This document shows positions 9,093-18,063 of a stretch of 64,000 nt of DNA, in pieces (the first letter of the stretch is position 1; the number at the start of each line of letters is the position of its first letter). The notes under the pieces were generated by a model that worked only from the letters and a program-made list of their open reading frames with translations, had not been told where the DNA came from and did not search any database. The position numbers were made by a program, and so were the translations under genes. This DNA comes from an uncultured Erysipelotrichaceae bacterium (GTDB taxonomy: Bacteria > Bacillota_I > Bacilli_A > Erysipelotrichales > Erysipelotrichaceae): NCBI GenBank assembly GCA_949744505.1, contig CATJXY010000034.1, forward strand, positions 62,001 to 126,000. The letters run 5' to 3'.

Positions 9093-11279
9093 TTATACCT
9101 CGCCGTCAAGAATTTTTTCAATTCTTTTACCAAGTGTTGTTTTACGAAGATATCGATCTCCGGTTTGAATAGCATGAATCAATGCTTCTTTTTCTCCAAC
9201 CAAGATCAAACTCTTTCTGGCACGTGTAATTCCGGTATAAACAAGTCTTTTTTGTAACATAAATCCATATTCCTTAACACATGGCATAATAACGATTGGG
9301 TATTCAGAACCTTGACTTTTATGAATAGAAATACAATATGCGTGGGTGATGTGGATAAAGAAATCCGGTGTATATTCAACAATAACTCCATCAAAATCAA
9401 CAATGATTCGATCTTGATTATTTTCATCTTCATTTTTATAAATAATTTCAACTAAAGTACCGATATCCCCATTAAATACATCATCATCCGGTTGATTTTT
9501 AAGCTGCAAGATTTTATCTCCTTCGCGAAATATACGATATCCGACTTTTAGTTCCCGTTTATATGGATCATGCGGATTCAAACATGCTTGGAGTGTATTA
9601 TTTAAACTATCAATACCTGCCAGTCCCGAATATTTTGCACTGAGCACTTGTATCTCATTCATGTCATAGCCTTTTGCAAGTGCATTTTCTACAATTTGCA
9701 ATACTGATTTTCTAATATCGTAAATTCCTCGTTCAAAGAACGCAACATCTCCGGTTAAATGAAGTTTCTCCGTTTCCCCTATTTTTATTTGATGACTTAA
9801 TGAAACAACATCGCTTCCTTCACTTTGTCGATAGATTCTAGAAAGACGTACTATCGGAAATAATTCAGATTGAATCAAATCTCGCAAAAGACAACCGCAC
9901 GAAACGCTTGGAAGCTGATCCTCATCACCGATAAAACAAATTTTTTTTATGAAAGCACCTGCTTTCGCCAAATTATAAAATAACCAATTATCAACCATTG
10001 AAAACTCATCAATAATCAACAAATCAATTAATAACGGTTCTTCCTCATTTTTACCAAAACTATTTGTTTCCAAATCCCATTGCAAAAGACTGTGAATTGT
10101 ATAGGCACTGACATTCGTTAATTCAGCCAATCTTTTTGCGGCTCTACCTGTCGGGGCACAACAGGCAATTGTTAAATTTGGATATAAATGCGCAAAAAGC
10201 TTAATCATTGCTTGAACAACAGTCGTTTTTCCAGTTCCCGGACCCCCTGTCAAGATAAGCGCATCGTTTTCAAAAAAACTATAAATAGCTTGGATTTGAA
10301 TTTCATCATAAGATATATTCATCTCTTTTTGAAAATCAACAAGGGCTTGATCCAATTCTTTTTTATCATACAAATCCAACTCTACTGCCGGAAATGTAGT
10401 CAAATATTGAGCAATATATCGTTCAGCCAGATACTGCGAAGCATGATAAAGTCGACCTTCTTCCAAAAAACATTTCTGTTTCATTAAAACATCATCCAAA
10501 ATATCTTCAAAATCATAGCTCAAACCATAAAAATTCTTGTCAAATACTTCTTTTACTTCCTCTTTTAAACAATAGGTATCCCCATTTTTCATGCATAGAT
10601 CCATAACTGTACAAACCAATGCCGCAGCTAAACGTCGAGGATCGTCTTCGGAAAAACCCATGCTTAAAGCCAATTTATCACTGATTTGAAATCCGATTCC
10701 ATCCACTTCATCAATCAAACGATAAGGATTTTCTGATACTTTTGATTTTGCTTCTTTTCCATATGCTCGATCCAATCGCATTATATTACGAATGCCCAAG
10801 CCATGAGTAGAAAAAAACTCTACATTTGCCTCAACATCATCTTGATTACAAATTCCATCTTGTAAAGCTTCTTTTTTCTTCTGTGTCATTTTTGGGACAG
10901 CATCTAAAATATTCGGATTTTCCTTAATTAAAGATAAGCAATCTTTGCCCAATGTTTCAAAAATCGTCAAAGCAAATTTCTTTCCAATTCCTGGAAACAT
11001 AGGCCCTGACAAATAACGGATGATCGAATCTTCATCACTGGCAAGAACCTTAGAAAAGGATTCAATCTGAAATTGCATTCCATATTTAGGATGCTCCTTA
11101 TAAATTCCTTTAAGGTTATAAAGTGTATCTGGATCTAAAAGAGGTAAATAACCTGTCACAGTAATATTTTTTTCATCTAACTCATAGAGTGTGAATTTGG
11201 CTACAGTAAAAGCATTCGAATCATGACGAAAGATGATTCGTGCAAATTTCCCTTGAATTGACTGCAACTCCTCACTCAT
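9093..11279 (-). CDS. recD2: ATP-dependent helicase RecD2 (RecD-like)
   Basis: Superfamily 1B 5'-3' DNA helicase of the RecD2 type, which acts outside a RecBCD complex. The 728-aa length and long N-terminal region (HhH-like residues about 80-210) are typical of RecD2. Walker A is GGPGTGKTT at about 345-353 and Walker B is 'LLIIDEFSMVD'. The C-terminal motif 'AYCISIHKSQGSEYP' and 'VYTGITRARKSL' complete the helicase core. It starts 15 bp after the CPBP gene, and in Firmicutes RecD2 has been linked to replication fork repair. Confidence 0.95.
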   Translation of the reverse strand: MSEELQSIQGKFARIIFRHDSNAFTVAKFTLYELDEKNITVTGYLPLLDPDTLYNLKGIYKEHPKYGMQFQIESFSKVLASDEDSIIRYLSGPMFPGIGKKFALTIFETLGKDCLSLIKENPNILDAVPKMTQKKKEALQDGICNQDDVEANVEFFSTHGLGIRNIMRLDRAYGKEAKSKVSENPYRLIDEVDGIGFQISDKLALSMGFSEDDPRRLAAALVCTVMDLCMKNGDTYCLKEEVKEVFDKNFYGLSYDFEDILDDVLMKQKCFLEEGRLYHASQYLAERYIAQYLTTFPAVELDLYDKKELDQALVDFQKEMNISYDEIQIQAIYSFFENDALILTGGPGTGKTTVVQAMIKLFAHLYPNLTIACCAPTGRAAKRLAELTNVSAYTIHSLLQWDLETNSFGKNEEEPLLIDLLIIDEFSMVDNWLFYNLAKAGAFIKKICFIGDEDQLPSVSCGCLLRDLIQSELFPIVRLSRIYRQSEGSDVVSLSHQIKIGETEKLHLTGDVAFFERGIYDIRKSVLQIVENALAKGYDMNEIQVLSAKYSGLAGIDSLNNTLQACLNPHDPYKRELKVGYRIFREGDKILQLKNQPDDDVFNGDIGTLVEIIYKNEDENNQDRIIVDFDGVIVEYTPDFFIHITHAYCISIHKSQGSEYPIVIMPCVKEYGFMLQKRLVYTGITRARKSLILVGEKEALIHAIQTGDRYLRKTTLGKRIEKILDGEV

Positions 11280-11294
11280 ACTAAACCCTCCACA

Positions 11295-11993
11295 CTATAA
11301 CATCATCAATGTTGCAATTGTATTGTTCATACAATGCAACAGCATACACGCAACAATTGAATCATGTTTCTCATATAAAATCCCAAATTGCATACCCATT
11401 ACCGCATAAGTTAGAATGTATGCACAATCTAAAAAATCTCCGCTTAACAAGGATTGGTAGATGTGTAGAAATCCAAACGCAAGACTACTTATCAAAAGAC
11501 ATGTTTTGTAATTTAATAATTCACGTAATTTTCCATATAGACAGCCCCTAAAAACAATTTCTTCTACAACCGGAGCAAAGATAACAGTAACGATTGTAGT
11601 TAAAATTGGATTTGCCAACAAAGAACTTAATACTTCTTGTTGATTATTACTTGTAGAACTATCCTGTAATAAAAATAACAAAATTATATTACAAAGAATC
11701 ATTGAAAGATATAGCCACCCAAAGCGAATCAATGTATCTTTTATAATTTGTAACGGTTTTTCTAAAAATTTAGTCCACGCTCTTTTCAATAACGGTTCTG
11801 CTAAAATAATTGCGACTATAAAAACAAACAAATATAAGCTTGCTTGAATAAAAACAGGATATTCTACAGCATATGGATCCAACCACAAGGTAATTTTAGT
11901 TGCTATCAGCGGATAAAGAAATAGATATCCTCCAAAATAATGAATCAATAATAAAATTACTCTTTTAAATGACAAATAACTGTTATATTTCAT
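11295..11993 (-). CDS. CPBP family intramembrane metalloprotease
   Basis: Polytopic protein of 232 aa with about six membrane helices. The glutamate motif 'PVVEEIVFRGCLYG' (EExxxR) is followed by 'FGFLHIYQ' and 'MLLHCMNN', the three metal-binding elements of CPBP (Abi/Rce1-like) proteases. Roles range from prenyl-protein-type processing to bacteriocin immunity; substrate unknown. Its start overlaps the end of mnmA by 11 bp and the gene is followed by recD2, so the three are probably cotranscribed. Confidence 0.9.
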   Translation of the reverse strand: MKYNSYLSFKRVILLLIHYFGGYLFLYPLIATKITLWLDPYAVEYPVFIQASLYLFVFIVAIILAEPLLKRAWTKFLEKPLQIIKDTLIRFGWLYLSMILCNIILLFLLQDSSTSNNQQEVLSSLLANPILTTIVTVIFAPVVEEIVFRGCLYGKLRELLNYKTCLLISSLAFGFLHIYQSLLSGDFLDCAYILTYAVMGMQFGILYEKHDSIVACMLLHCMNNTIATLMML

Positions 11994-13143
11994 TTAATTT
12001 CCTCTTTAAACGTTCGTTTAATTCAATTCCATCACTATAAATTTCTTCAATTACACCGCCACCCAAACATTCATCATTTAAATAGAAAACAGCTTCTTGC
12101 CCAGGTGTAACTGCACTGACTTTTTGCGGATAAAATATCAAAGCATTCGTTTCGTCAATAAATTTTAATGTACAAGGATTATCTTTTTGACGATATCTGA
12201 ATTTTACACAACAGTTTAATTCACCTTCAGGTTTATCACTCTTAAACCAATTGATTCCGCTTACCAAGCATTTATCCGAATATAACCATGAATTATTTTC
12301 TCCCTTAGCTACATATAATTCATTTTTTTCAACATCTTTTCCAACCACAAACCAAGGTCCGCCTTCACCACCAATATCCAGCCCTTTTCTTTGGCCGATT
12401 GTATAAAACAAAACTCCTTCATGCTGTTTTAAAATATGATGGGTTTCGATATCAATAATATTTCCGCTTTTTGCCGGAAGATAATTCTTCAAAAACTCAC
12501 GAAAATTTCTTTCTCCGATAAAACATATGCCGGTTGAATCTTTTTTCTTTGCAATACTTAATTCACATTCTTCGGCAATTTTTCTAACTTCCGGTTTCGT
12601 TATATCACCTAAAGGAAATAACGTTTTTCTTAAAGCTTCTTTTGGCATTTGTGCCAAAAAATATGTCTGGTCTTTATTTAAATCAGATGCTTTTAACAAA
12701 ATACTTTCTTGTTCATTATGAACTACTTTAGCATAATGTCCCATAGCAATCATATCAAATCCCTTTTTCATAGCAAAATCTAAAAAAGATGAGAATTTAA
12801 TATATTTATTACATAAGATATCCGGATTCGGTGTTCTTCCTTTTTTATAGTTCTCAATAAAACTGGAAAATACATAATCCCAGTATTCTTTAATAAAATC
12901 AATACGCAAAAGTTCCAACCCTAGTTTTTCGGCAACTGCCTTAGCATCCATATAATCCTTCTCTTGTGGACACACATCATTGTCTAATGTCGGATTTCCT
13001 AAAAAATCATTATTTGCCATTGAATCCCAGTTACGCATAAAAGCACAGGAAACATCATATCCCTGTTCTTTTAATAGATACGCTGCAACAGCAGAATCAA
13101 CTCCCCCTGACAAGCCAACCAATATTTTCATATTTTTCTTCAT
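11983..13143 (-). CDS. mnmA: tRNA-specific 2-thiouridylase MnmA
   Basis: Makes the 2-thio group of U34 in tRNA-Lys/Glu/Gln. The PP-loop 'LVGLSGGVDSAVAAYLL' lies near the N-terminus. The two catalytic Cys are in 'NPDILCNKYIKF' and 'STGICFIGER'. The 'GHYAKV' and 'KDQTYFLAQ' motifs are also present. A longer frame reaches 13200 but would run into spx. The ATG at 13143 comes directly after the spx stop and fits the family N-terminus (MKKNMKILVG). Translation is probably coupled to spx. Length is 386 aa. Confidence 0.93.
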   Translation of the reverse strand: MKKNMKILVGLSGGVDSAVAAYLLKEQGYDVSCAFMRNWDSMANNDFLGNPTLDNDVCPQEKDYMDAKAVAEKLGLELLRIDFIKEYWDYVFSSFIENYKKGRTPNPDILCNKYIKFSSFLDFAMKKGFDMIAMGHYAKVVHNEQESILLKASDLNKDQTYFLAQMPKEALRKTLFPLGDITKPEVRKIAEECELSIAKKKDSTGICFIGERNFREFLKNYLPAKSGNIIDIETHHILKQHEGVLFYTIGQRKGLDIGGEGGPWFVVGKDVEKNELYVAKGENNSWLYSDKCLVSGINWFKSDKPEGELNCCVKFRYRQKDNPCTLKFIDETNALIFYPQKVSAVTPGQEAVFYLNDECLGGGVIEEIYSDGIELNERLKRKLNEI

Positions 13144-13145
13144 AA

Positions 13146-13574
13146 CTACTTTAACCGCACCTTTCCACATCCCGGATAATTCGGGCAAGATGTACAACAA
13201 GATGTGGCTGCAATATTTCTGAGCTTTGCCGGAATAAAAACATCAATTTCATCTTCATCATATCCAACTTTAAAACTTTTCTCATCTAAAATGATTGGTC
13301 TTTTCAAAACCGAAGGATTATTTCTGATAAATTCAATTAATTGATTGGTTGACATGGAATCAACATCAATCTTCTTTTCTTGCAAAATCTTACTTCGTTT
13401 AGAAATAATATCATCCGTTCCATTTTCACTACGCATCAATAAATGACGAATCTCTCCATCACTTAATAAAGTCGTAAATATATTCTTTTCTACAAATGGA
13501 AGTCCTTTTTCCTTTAGCCATGCTTTAACTTTACGGCATGAAGCACAGCCAGGAGATGTATAAATCACAATCAT
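13146..13574 (-). CDS. spx: Spx/ArsC-family transcriptional regulator with Cys-rich tail
   Basis: Spx proteins bind the RNA polymerase alpha C-terminal domain and redirect transcription under thiol stress. The redox switch CASC lies at residues 10-13. The Spx-type segment 'NNPSVLKRPIILDEKSFKVGYDEDEI' is clear. Length is 142 aa, against about 131 for typical Spx. The C-terminal region ends with the Cys-rich stretch SCCTSCPNYPGCGK, four extra Cys, unusual for the family. It is just upstream of mnmA and divergent from trpS. An AGGAGG site precedes ATG 13574. Confidence 0.88.
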   Translation of the reverse strand: MIVIYTSPGCASCRKVKAWLKEKGLPFVEKNIFTTLLSDGEIRHLLMRSENGTDDIISKRSKILQEKKIDVDSMSTNQLIEFIRNNPSVLKRPIILDEKSFKVGYDEDEIDVFIPAKLRNIAATSCCTSCPNYPGCGKVRLK

Positions 13575-13594
13575 CTGTTAACCCTCCTGTTTCA

Positions 13595-13623
13595 ATTATT
13601 CTATAATACACCAAAACTGTCAA
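13595..13623 (-). promoter_or_regulatory. Probable promoter of spx-mnmA
   Basis: TTGACA (13623-13618) and AATAAT (13600-13595) with a 17-bp spacer sit about 20 bp upstream of the spx start. The -35 is consensus and the -10 is moderate. Confidence 0.55.
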
Positions 13624-13648
13624 TTCTTCTAATAAAATAACTAAAAAG

Positions 13649-13677
13649 TTGAAAGAAGTCAAAAAAAGTGATTAAAT
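13649..13677 (+). promoter_or_regulatory. Probable promoter of trpS
   Basis: TTGAAA (13649-13654) and TTAAAT (13672-13677) with a 17-bp spacer lie 22 bp before the trpS start. It is the only promoter-like pair in the short divergent gap. Confidence 0.5.
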
Positions 13678-13698
13678 AATGTACAAGAGGTGAAATTT

Positions 13699-14691
13699 AT
13701 GGAGAGAATGTTAAGTGGAATTAAGCCAAGCGGTCAGTTAACACTTGGTAACTATATTGGAGCATTAAGAAACTTTGTAAAATATCAAGATGATTATGAG
13801 ATGATCGTATTCATTGCCAATTTGCATTGCATTACTGTTTATCAAGATCCAAAAGAACTTCGTAAAAATTTAAAGGATGCGGTTGCCTTGTATCTTGCAT
13901 GTGGTTTAGATCCTGAAAAAGCAATTATCTTTTTACAAAGTGATGTCATGGAACATGCTCAATTAGGTCATATTTTATGTTGCAATACGTACATGGGAGA
14001 ACTAAATCGTATGACACAATATAAAGATAAGGCATCAAAAGGAGAGACCGGACTCACTGCCGGATTTTATGTTTACCCTACTTTAATGGCTGCAGATATT
14101 CTAATTTATGATGCAGATTATGTTCCTGTCGGAGAAGATCAAAAGCAGCATGTTGAATTAGCTCGTGATATTGCGAACAGATTCAATAATCGATATTCAG
14201 AAACATTCAGAGTACCGGAACCTGTTGTTCAAAAAGTGGGTGCTAGGATCATGTCATTAAGCGATCCAAATAAAAAGATGAGTAAATCAGATCATGGTGA
14301 TAAAGGTTGTATTTACCTATTGGATGACTTAAATGTTGCAAGAAAAAAAGTTATGAGTGCTGTTACCGATAGTATTGGCATGATTAATTTTGATCCTGTA
14401 AACCAACCGGGAATTTCGAATTTAATTCAAATTATGGCGTCTTTAAATGGCGAGTCTATTGAAAAAGTCGTTGAAAAGTATAAAGACTGTGGATATGGAG
14501 AATTTAAAAAAGCGGTTGCCGATGTTGTTTGCGATACTTTAAGCAAAATTCAAGAACGCTATCATGAAATCATAAATAGTAATGAACTTGAGAAAGTATT
14601 GGAAGAAGGTGCAAAAAAAGCTTCTTATTTAGCTCATAAAAAGCTTCTTAAAGTTCAACGCAAAGTCGGTTTGGATATTTTTAAAAAATAA
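13699..14691 (+). CDS. trpS: Tryptophanyl-tRNA synthetase
   Basis: Class I synthetase that charges tRNA-Trp. The HIGH-like signature is in 'SGIKPSGQLTLGNYIGA' (near residues 5-21). The KMSKS loop is intact (KKMSKSDHG) near residue 195. Length is 330 aa. An in-frame GTG lies 9 bp upstream at 13690, but AAGAGGTG is spaced properly for ATG 13699. It is the first plus-strand gene, divergent from spx-mnmA. Confidence 0.97.
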   Translation: MERMLSGIKPSGQLTLGNYIGALRNFVKYQDDYEMIVFIANLHCITVYQDPKELRKNLKDAVALYLACGLDPEKAIIFLQSDVMEHAQLGHILCCNTYMGELNRMTQYKDKASKGETGLTAGFYVYPTLMAADILIYDADYVPVGEDQKQHVELARDIANRFNNRYSETFRVPEPVVQKVGARIMSLSDPNKKMSKSDHGDKGCIYLLDDLNVARKKVMSAVTDSIGMINFDPVNQPGISNLIQIMASLNGESIEKVVEKYKDCGYGEFKKAVADVVCDTLSKIQERYHEIINSNELEKVLEEGAKKASYLAHKKLLKVQRKVGLDIFKK

Positions 14692-14714
14692 TCAATTATA
14701 AAGTACTTTATAGT

Positions 14715-14755
14715 AAAAAAGAATCTGGCAAATAATATCGTCAAATTCTTTTTTT
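14715..14755. terminator. Bidirectional terminator between trpS and mreD
   Basis: The arms AAAAAAGAATCTG (14715-14727) and TCAAATTCTTTTTTT (14741-14755) pair over about 10 bp with one mismatch further in. U-runs appear on both strands. The structure overlaps the mreD stop and lies between convergent genes. Just before it, at 14697-14712, is a perfect palindrome (TATAAAGTACTTTATA). Confidence 0.6.
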
Positions 14756-15322
14756 ATTTTTCATATTCACTTCTACCCCTTTAAAAAATAAACTTTCATT
14801 TATCTTTTGAGCTTTCTCTTTTCTCAAGATATATGCCTCCTTAAAATCAAAACCAATAATCATGATAATAATTGGAATAATATTTCCAATTAAAGTTGGA
14901 ATACCTCTTCTTACTAACCAATTTATAAATTCAAGTTTCGTACGGGAGGAATAAAGCATATAGCCGTACAACATTCCTTCTTTAATAAATATGGCAAGCA
15001 ATAAAATAATAACATATTCAATCAAACTTTCATTTCCATTCGGAAAAATTTGTTTCACTAAATACAAAACTACCCAATAAATAAGTCCTATTACAAAGGA
15101 AAAATAACCTAAATGCAGTGAGTTATAACATCCCAAAATAAAAGCTAAAATAAAATCATCAAATTTGTTTAATTTTCTCCCTATTAAAATTAATGCAATG
15201 AATTGAAATTGAAATATAATCGAGGTAGACATTTTTAATAAATCACTTGGAAATAAGGTTCCAAATAAAACATCCAACAATTCTGCAATAAAAAGAAATA
15301 AAAAATTAATTCTGTATGTCAT
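14741..15322 (-). CDS. mreD: MreD-like rod-shape determining membrane protein
   Basis: Integral membrane protein of 193 aa with about five hydrophobic segments, next to mreC as usual. It carries the short 'FFLLFIAELLDVLFG'-like N-terminal helix of MreD and the 'LGYFSFVIGLIYWVVLYLVKQ' core. MreD is a membrane part of the elongasome. Sequence conservation in this family is weak, so the call rests largely on topology and position. It overlaps mreC by 17 bp. Confidence 0.75.
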   Translation of the reverse strand: MTYRINFLFLFIAELLDVLFGTLFPSDLLKMSTSIIFQFQFIALILIGRKLNKFDDFILAFILGCYNSLHLGYFSFVIGLIYWVVLYLVKQIFPNGNESLIEYVIILLLAIFIKEGMLYGYMLYSSRTKLEFINWLVRRGIPTLIGNIIPIIIMIIGFDFKEAYILRKEKAQKINESLFFKGVEVNMKNKKRI

Positions 15323-16121
15323 ATTCAGTTATCCTTTTAACTACATTCACAAATCTAATCGATGAAAAGTCCACTGACGGTACTACATTATAACTAATTC
15401 CAAGAGAGCTTTCTTTTTCGTTAATAGAATCAACATAGCCTATTAAAATTCCAGATGGAAAAACCCCTCCCATCCCACTTGTTACGACTATCATTCCTTT
15501 TTCAATTGGCTTTGATGTACTTAGCAATCGAACTGTATAAAATCCAGTATTACTGTTATATTTTTCCAAAACTGCATCACAGCTATTTTCAGAATCAATT
15601 AAAATTCTGACAACACATTGATTTTCTTCTCTTTCTGTAATAAAAAGTGTTACCTTTGAAAAAGTATCTTCAATTTGAGTAATTCGTCCGATCATTCCCT
15701 CATCATTTATAACTGCATAATGTCCATCTATGCCATCTTTTTTTCCAACTCCGATTATAATTTCATCACTATAAAAGTCCAAAGGACGAGAAATTATAGT
15801 TGTTGTTAGTACTTCATATTCACTAAGTGATTCTTTTAAATGTAATTGTTTTTTCAGTTCATTAATCTCTTGTCTAAGTTCTTCATTTTCAGCTTGTAAC
15901 TTTTTTTCTAGTGATATTTCCCTCTTGCTGATCATTGATTTTATCTCATAAATCGGTTCGGAAATAATCTGATTTTCAATATGAAAAACACTGTTAAAAA
16001 TAGAATTAACAATAAATTCAAGAGGATTCTCTAAATTAAATTGTTTTGTTAGTAAAGATGTTATAGATATGATTATCAATGTACCGATTATGATAGTCTT
16101 TTTTGTTTTTAACGACTTCAT
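15306..16121 (-). CDS. mreC: Rod-shape determining protein MreC
   Basis: Single-pass protein that links cytoskeletal and periplasmic parts of the elongation machinery. N-terminal helix (about 9-28) is followed by a coiled coil (about 60-95, rich in E/L/K). Then come the two beta domains, including 'DGIDGHYAVINDEGMIGRI' and 'KPIEKGMIVVTSGMGGVFPSGILIG', the latter a strong MreC motif. Length 271 aa is normal. The ATG overlaps the radC stop by 4 bases. mreB, which often precedes mreC, is not present here. Confidence 0.92.
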   Translation of the reverse strand: MKSLKTKKTIIIGTLIIISITSLLTKQFNLENPLEFIVNSIFNSVFHIENQIISEPIYEIKSMISKREISLEKKLQAENEELRQEINELKKQLHLKESLSEYEVLTTTIISRPLDFYSDEIIIGVGKKDGIDGHYAVINDEGMIGRITQIEDTFSKVTLFITEREENQCVVRILIDSENSCDAVLEKYNSNTGFYTVRLLSTSKPIEKGMIVVTSGMGGVFPSGILIGYVDSINEKESSLGISYNVVPSVDFSSIRFVNVVKRITEYDIQN

Positions 16122-16792
16122 AACAAACCTGCTTCTGCAAAACTGAAATAAGATCCATGTCCGACAATAATATGATCAATTACCGGAATTCCCATCACTT
16201 CCCCCGCCTCTTTTATTCGATCCGTTGTCTGCATATCACTTATTGAGGGAGTACAGTCATTAGAAGGATGATTATGTGCAATAATAATTTTGCTTGCATT
16301 TTTTCGTACTGCTTCTTTAAAGATTTCCCTAGGATGAACTACACTTTTATCTAAAGTCCCGATAAAAAGTGTTTCATAGCACATCACATGATTTTTAGTA
16401 TCTAAAAACAAAGCAAGGAAATGTTCGTTTTTTTCGCTACCAATGAGTTGCTGAAGCCAATTAATCTGATTTTGAAAAGACCAGGTTTCTGAATTTTTAA
16501 ATTTCTGATAAGCAAGCCTCTTTGATAATTCGATACATGCTAAAAGTTCTAATGCTTTATTTTCTTTTATTCCTTTTATAGACATTAGATCTTCTTTTTC
16601 TAATTTTACAAAATAATTCAACCCATCTGATTTCAATAAAATTTGATCTGCAATATCTAATACACTGTTATTCTTATTACCACTTCTGATGATTAATGCC
16701 AAGAGTTCACGATTAGCCAACGATTGCACACCAGATTCCAAGGCTTTTTCTCTTGGTCTTTCACTGAGTGGAACATTTTTTATGGCAACGAT
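16118..16792 (-). CDS. radC: RadC family JAB1/MPN protein (non-ATG start)
   Basis: RadC proteins carry an N-terminal helix-hairpin-helix and a JAB/MPN metalloprotease-like domain. The metal site 'IIIAHNHPSNDCTPSISD' (HxHPS..D) is intact. The canonical frame from TTG 16741 drops the family's conserved N-terminus (VPLSERPREKALESG). That segment is encoded upstream in the same frame with no ATG, GTG or TTG before the TGA near 16850. A strong SD, GGAGGTG (16804-16798), fits ATC at 16792 as the start. I therefore extend to 16792, giving 224 aa. The start is inferred; the protein assignment is firm. Confidence 0.85.
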   Translation of the reverse strand: MVAIKNVPLSERPREKALESGVQSLANRELLALIIRSGNKNNSVLDIADQILLKSDGLNYFVKLEKEDLMSIKGIKENKALELLACIELSKRLAYQKFKNSETWSFQNQINWLQQLIGSEKNEHFLALFLDTKNHVMCYETLFIGTLDKSVVHPREIFKEAVRKNASKIIIAHNHPSNDCTPSISDMQTTDRIKEAGEVMGIPVIDHIIVGHGSYFSFAEAGLL

Positions 16793-17232
16793 GATATCAC
16801 CTCCAAATAAGCTTCTTTTGTATTCGTGCTCAATTTTTCAAGTTGGTTTTGATCTGTTATCCATGCACTTTTTTGGTAATATTCAATTCCATTTTCTTCT
16901 AGTTTTTGTTTAACTTCTATTAAAGAAGACACATCATTGGTTGCATTACAAAAAGCAGTGATTGAATTGTTCTTCGTATATGTATGACATTCAATGTTGA
17001 TATTTGCGCAACGGGCAATCAATTCATCGACAACTTCTCTACTGTTAAATATTCCTAATTGTAACCAATGAATTTCCATTTCTTCATTTGTAAAAGAATT
17101 ACTTTGCTCGATAGAATCTACATCTCTCACAATTTCATTTTGATTAAACTGTTTATTAAATGCAACATAATAGAAACCGGTAAAAATAAGACATAACACA
17201 CATGCAAAAACTCGTACTGCATTTCTATTCAT
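16780..17232 (-). CDS. Membrane-anchored protein with SPOR-like domain
   Basis: 150 aa. Residues about 7-25 form an N-terminal hydrophobic anchor (RVFACVLCLIFTGFYYVAF). The segment 'HWLQLGIFNSREVVDELIARC' resembles the opening strand and helix of a SPOR domain, and a C-terminal helical tail follows. The SPOR assignment is by eye and weak. It overlaps the proposed radC start by 13 bp and lies ahead of radC-mreC-mreD. A cell-envelope role is inferred from context. Confidence 0.6.
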   Translation of the reverse strand: MNRNAVRVFACVLCLIFTGFYYVAFNKQFNQNEIVRDVDSIEQSNSFTNEEMEIHWLQLGIFNSREVVDELIARCANINIECHTYTKNNSITAFCNATNDVSSLIEVKQKLEENGIEYYQKSAWITDQNQLEKLSTNTKEAYLEVISSLP

Positions 17233-17332
17233 ATTCTTCCCTCCTGATACAGTTTATGCAATTTTAAGTCTTTTATTCCCATCATACAGCATCGCTATAC
17301 ATTTTAAATCAGTATATTCAATGTATAAAAAA

Positions 17333-17358
17333 GCTATCTAAAACAATTGACAGATAGC
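17333..17358 (-). terminator. Terminator of rsuA
   Basis: GCTATCT/AGATAGC inverted repeat (17333-17339 and 17352-17358) with an A/U-rich flank on both sides. It overlaps the rsuA stop. The 17233-17332 gap holds no gene. Confidence 0.65.
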
Positions 17359-18062
17359 TATTTTTTTAAAGCAAGAAGCATTTTAATTTCACTTTCACTT
17401 AATAATCTATATTCTCCCACTTTTAACTTTTCATCTAAAACTAAAGGTCCCATTTTAATTCTTTTTAAAAAAGTAACCTCACTATCGCAAGCATGCATCA
17501 TTCGTTTTACTTGATGATATTTTCCTTCTTGAATTGTTAAATAAAGCGAAAAATCATTTATTACTTGAACTTCGGCAGGCATACATTTTTCTTCATCATT
17601 GATCCAAATACCCTCGCGAATCATTTTAACATGTTTTTCATTAAGAGGTTTTTCTATCTCCACATAATATGTTTTATCAACATGATGTTTTGGTGATAAT
17701 AATTGATGAGTCAAATCCCCATCATCTGTGATTAATAGAAGACCTTCTGTATCCTTATCCAACCTTCCTACAGGAAATAACCCCTTTGAATTAAAATCTA
17801 AGCAATCAAATATTGTTTTTTTATGCTCGGATTTCGTTGCAGTGATTACTCCTTGTGGTTTGTTCAACATGATATATGTATGAGCAGAATAAGAAACAAG
17901 TTGATCTACAAGCATAACATGATCTTTATTTTCATCAATCTGAAAATCTGCATTTCTTATGATGGTTCCATTAACACTAACTTTTTCAGAACGAATCAGT
18001 TTTTTTGCTTCACTTCGAGTTGCCAATTTGCAATGTGCTAAATATTTATCCAATCTCATCAT
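17358..18062 (-). CDS. rsuA: 16S rRNA pseudouridine synthase, RsuA family
   Basis: S4 domain at residues 1-50 ('RLDKYLAHCKLATRSEAKKL') followed by the pseudouridine synthase core. The catalytic Asp is in 'PVGRLDKDTEGLLLITDDG'. The 'MLNKPQGVITATKSEHKKTIFDCL' segment is characteristic of RsuA/RluB. RsuA modifies 16S U516 in E. coli; the exact target in this organism is inferred. Length is 234 aa. It sits directly after the MurJ homologue, as Bacillus ytgP-ytzG. A second ATG three bases downstream is an alternative start. Confidence 0.9.
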   Translation of the reverse strand: MMRLDKYLAHCKLATRSEAKKLIRSEKVSVNGTIIRNADFQIDENKDHVMLVDQLVSYSAHTYIMLNKPQGVITATKSEHKKTIFDCLDFNSKGLFPVGRLDKDTEGLLLITDDGDLTHQLLSPKHHVDKTYYVEIEKPLNEKHVKMIREGIWINDEEKCMPAEVQVINDFSLYLTIQEGKYHQVKRMMHACDSEVTFLKRIKMGPLVLDEKLKVGEYRLLSESEIKMLLALKK

Positions 18063-18063
18063 T

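Noticed and set aside
14697-14712. Perfect palindrome TATAAAGTACTTTATA after trpS as an operator
   Set aside because: It lies downstream of trpS and between convergent genes, with no promoter; probably part of the terminator region.
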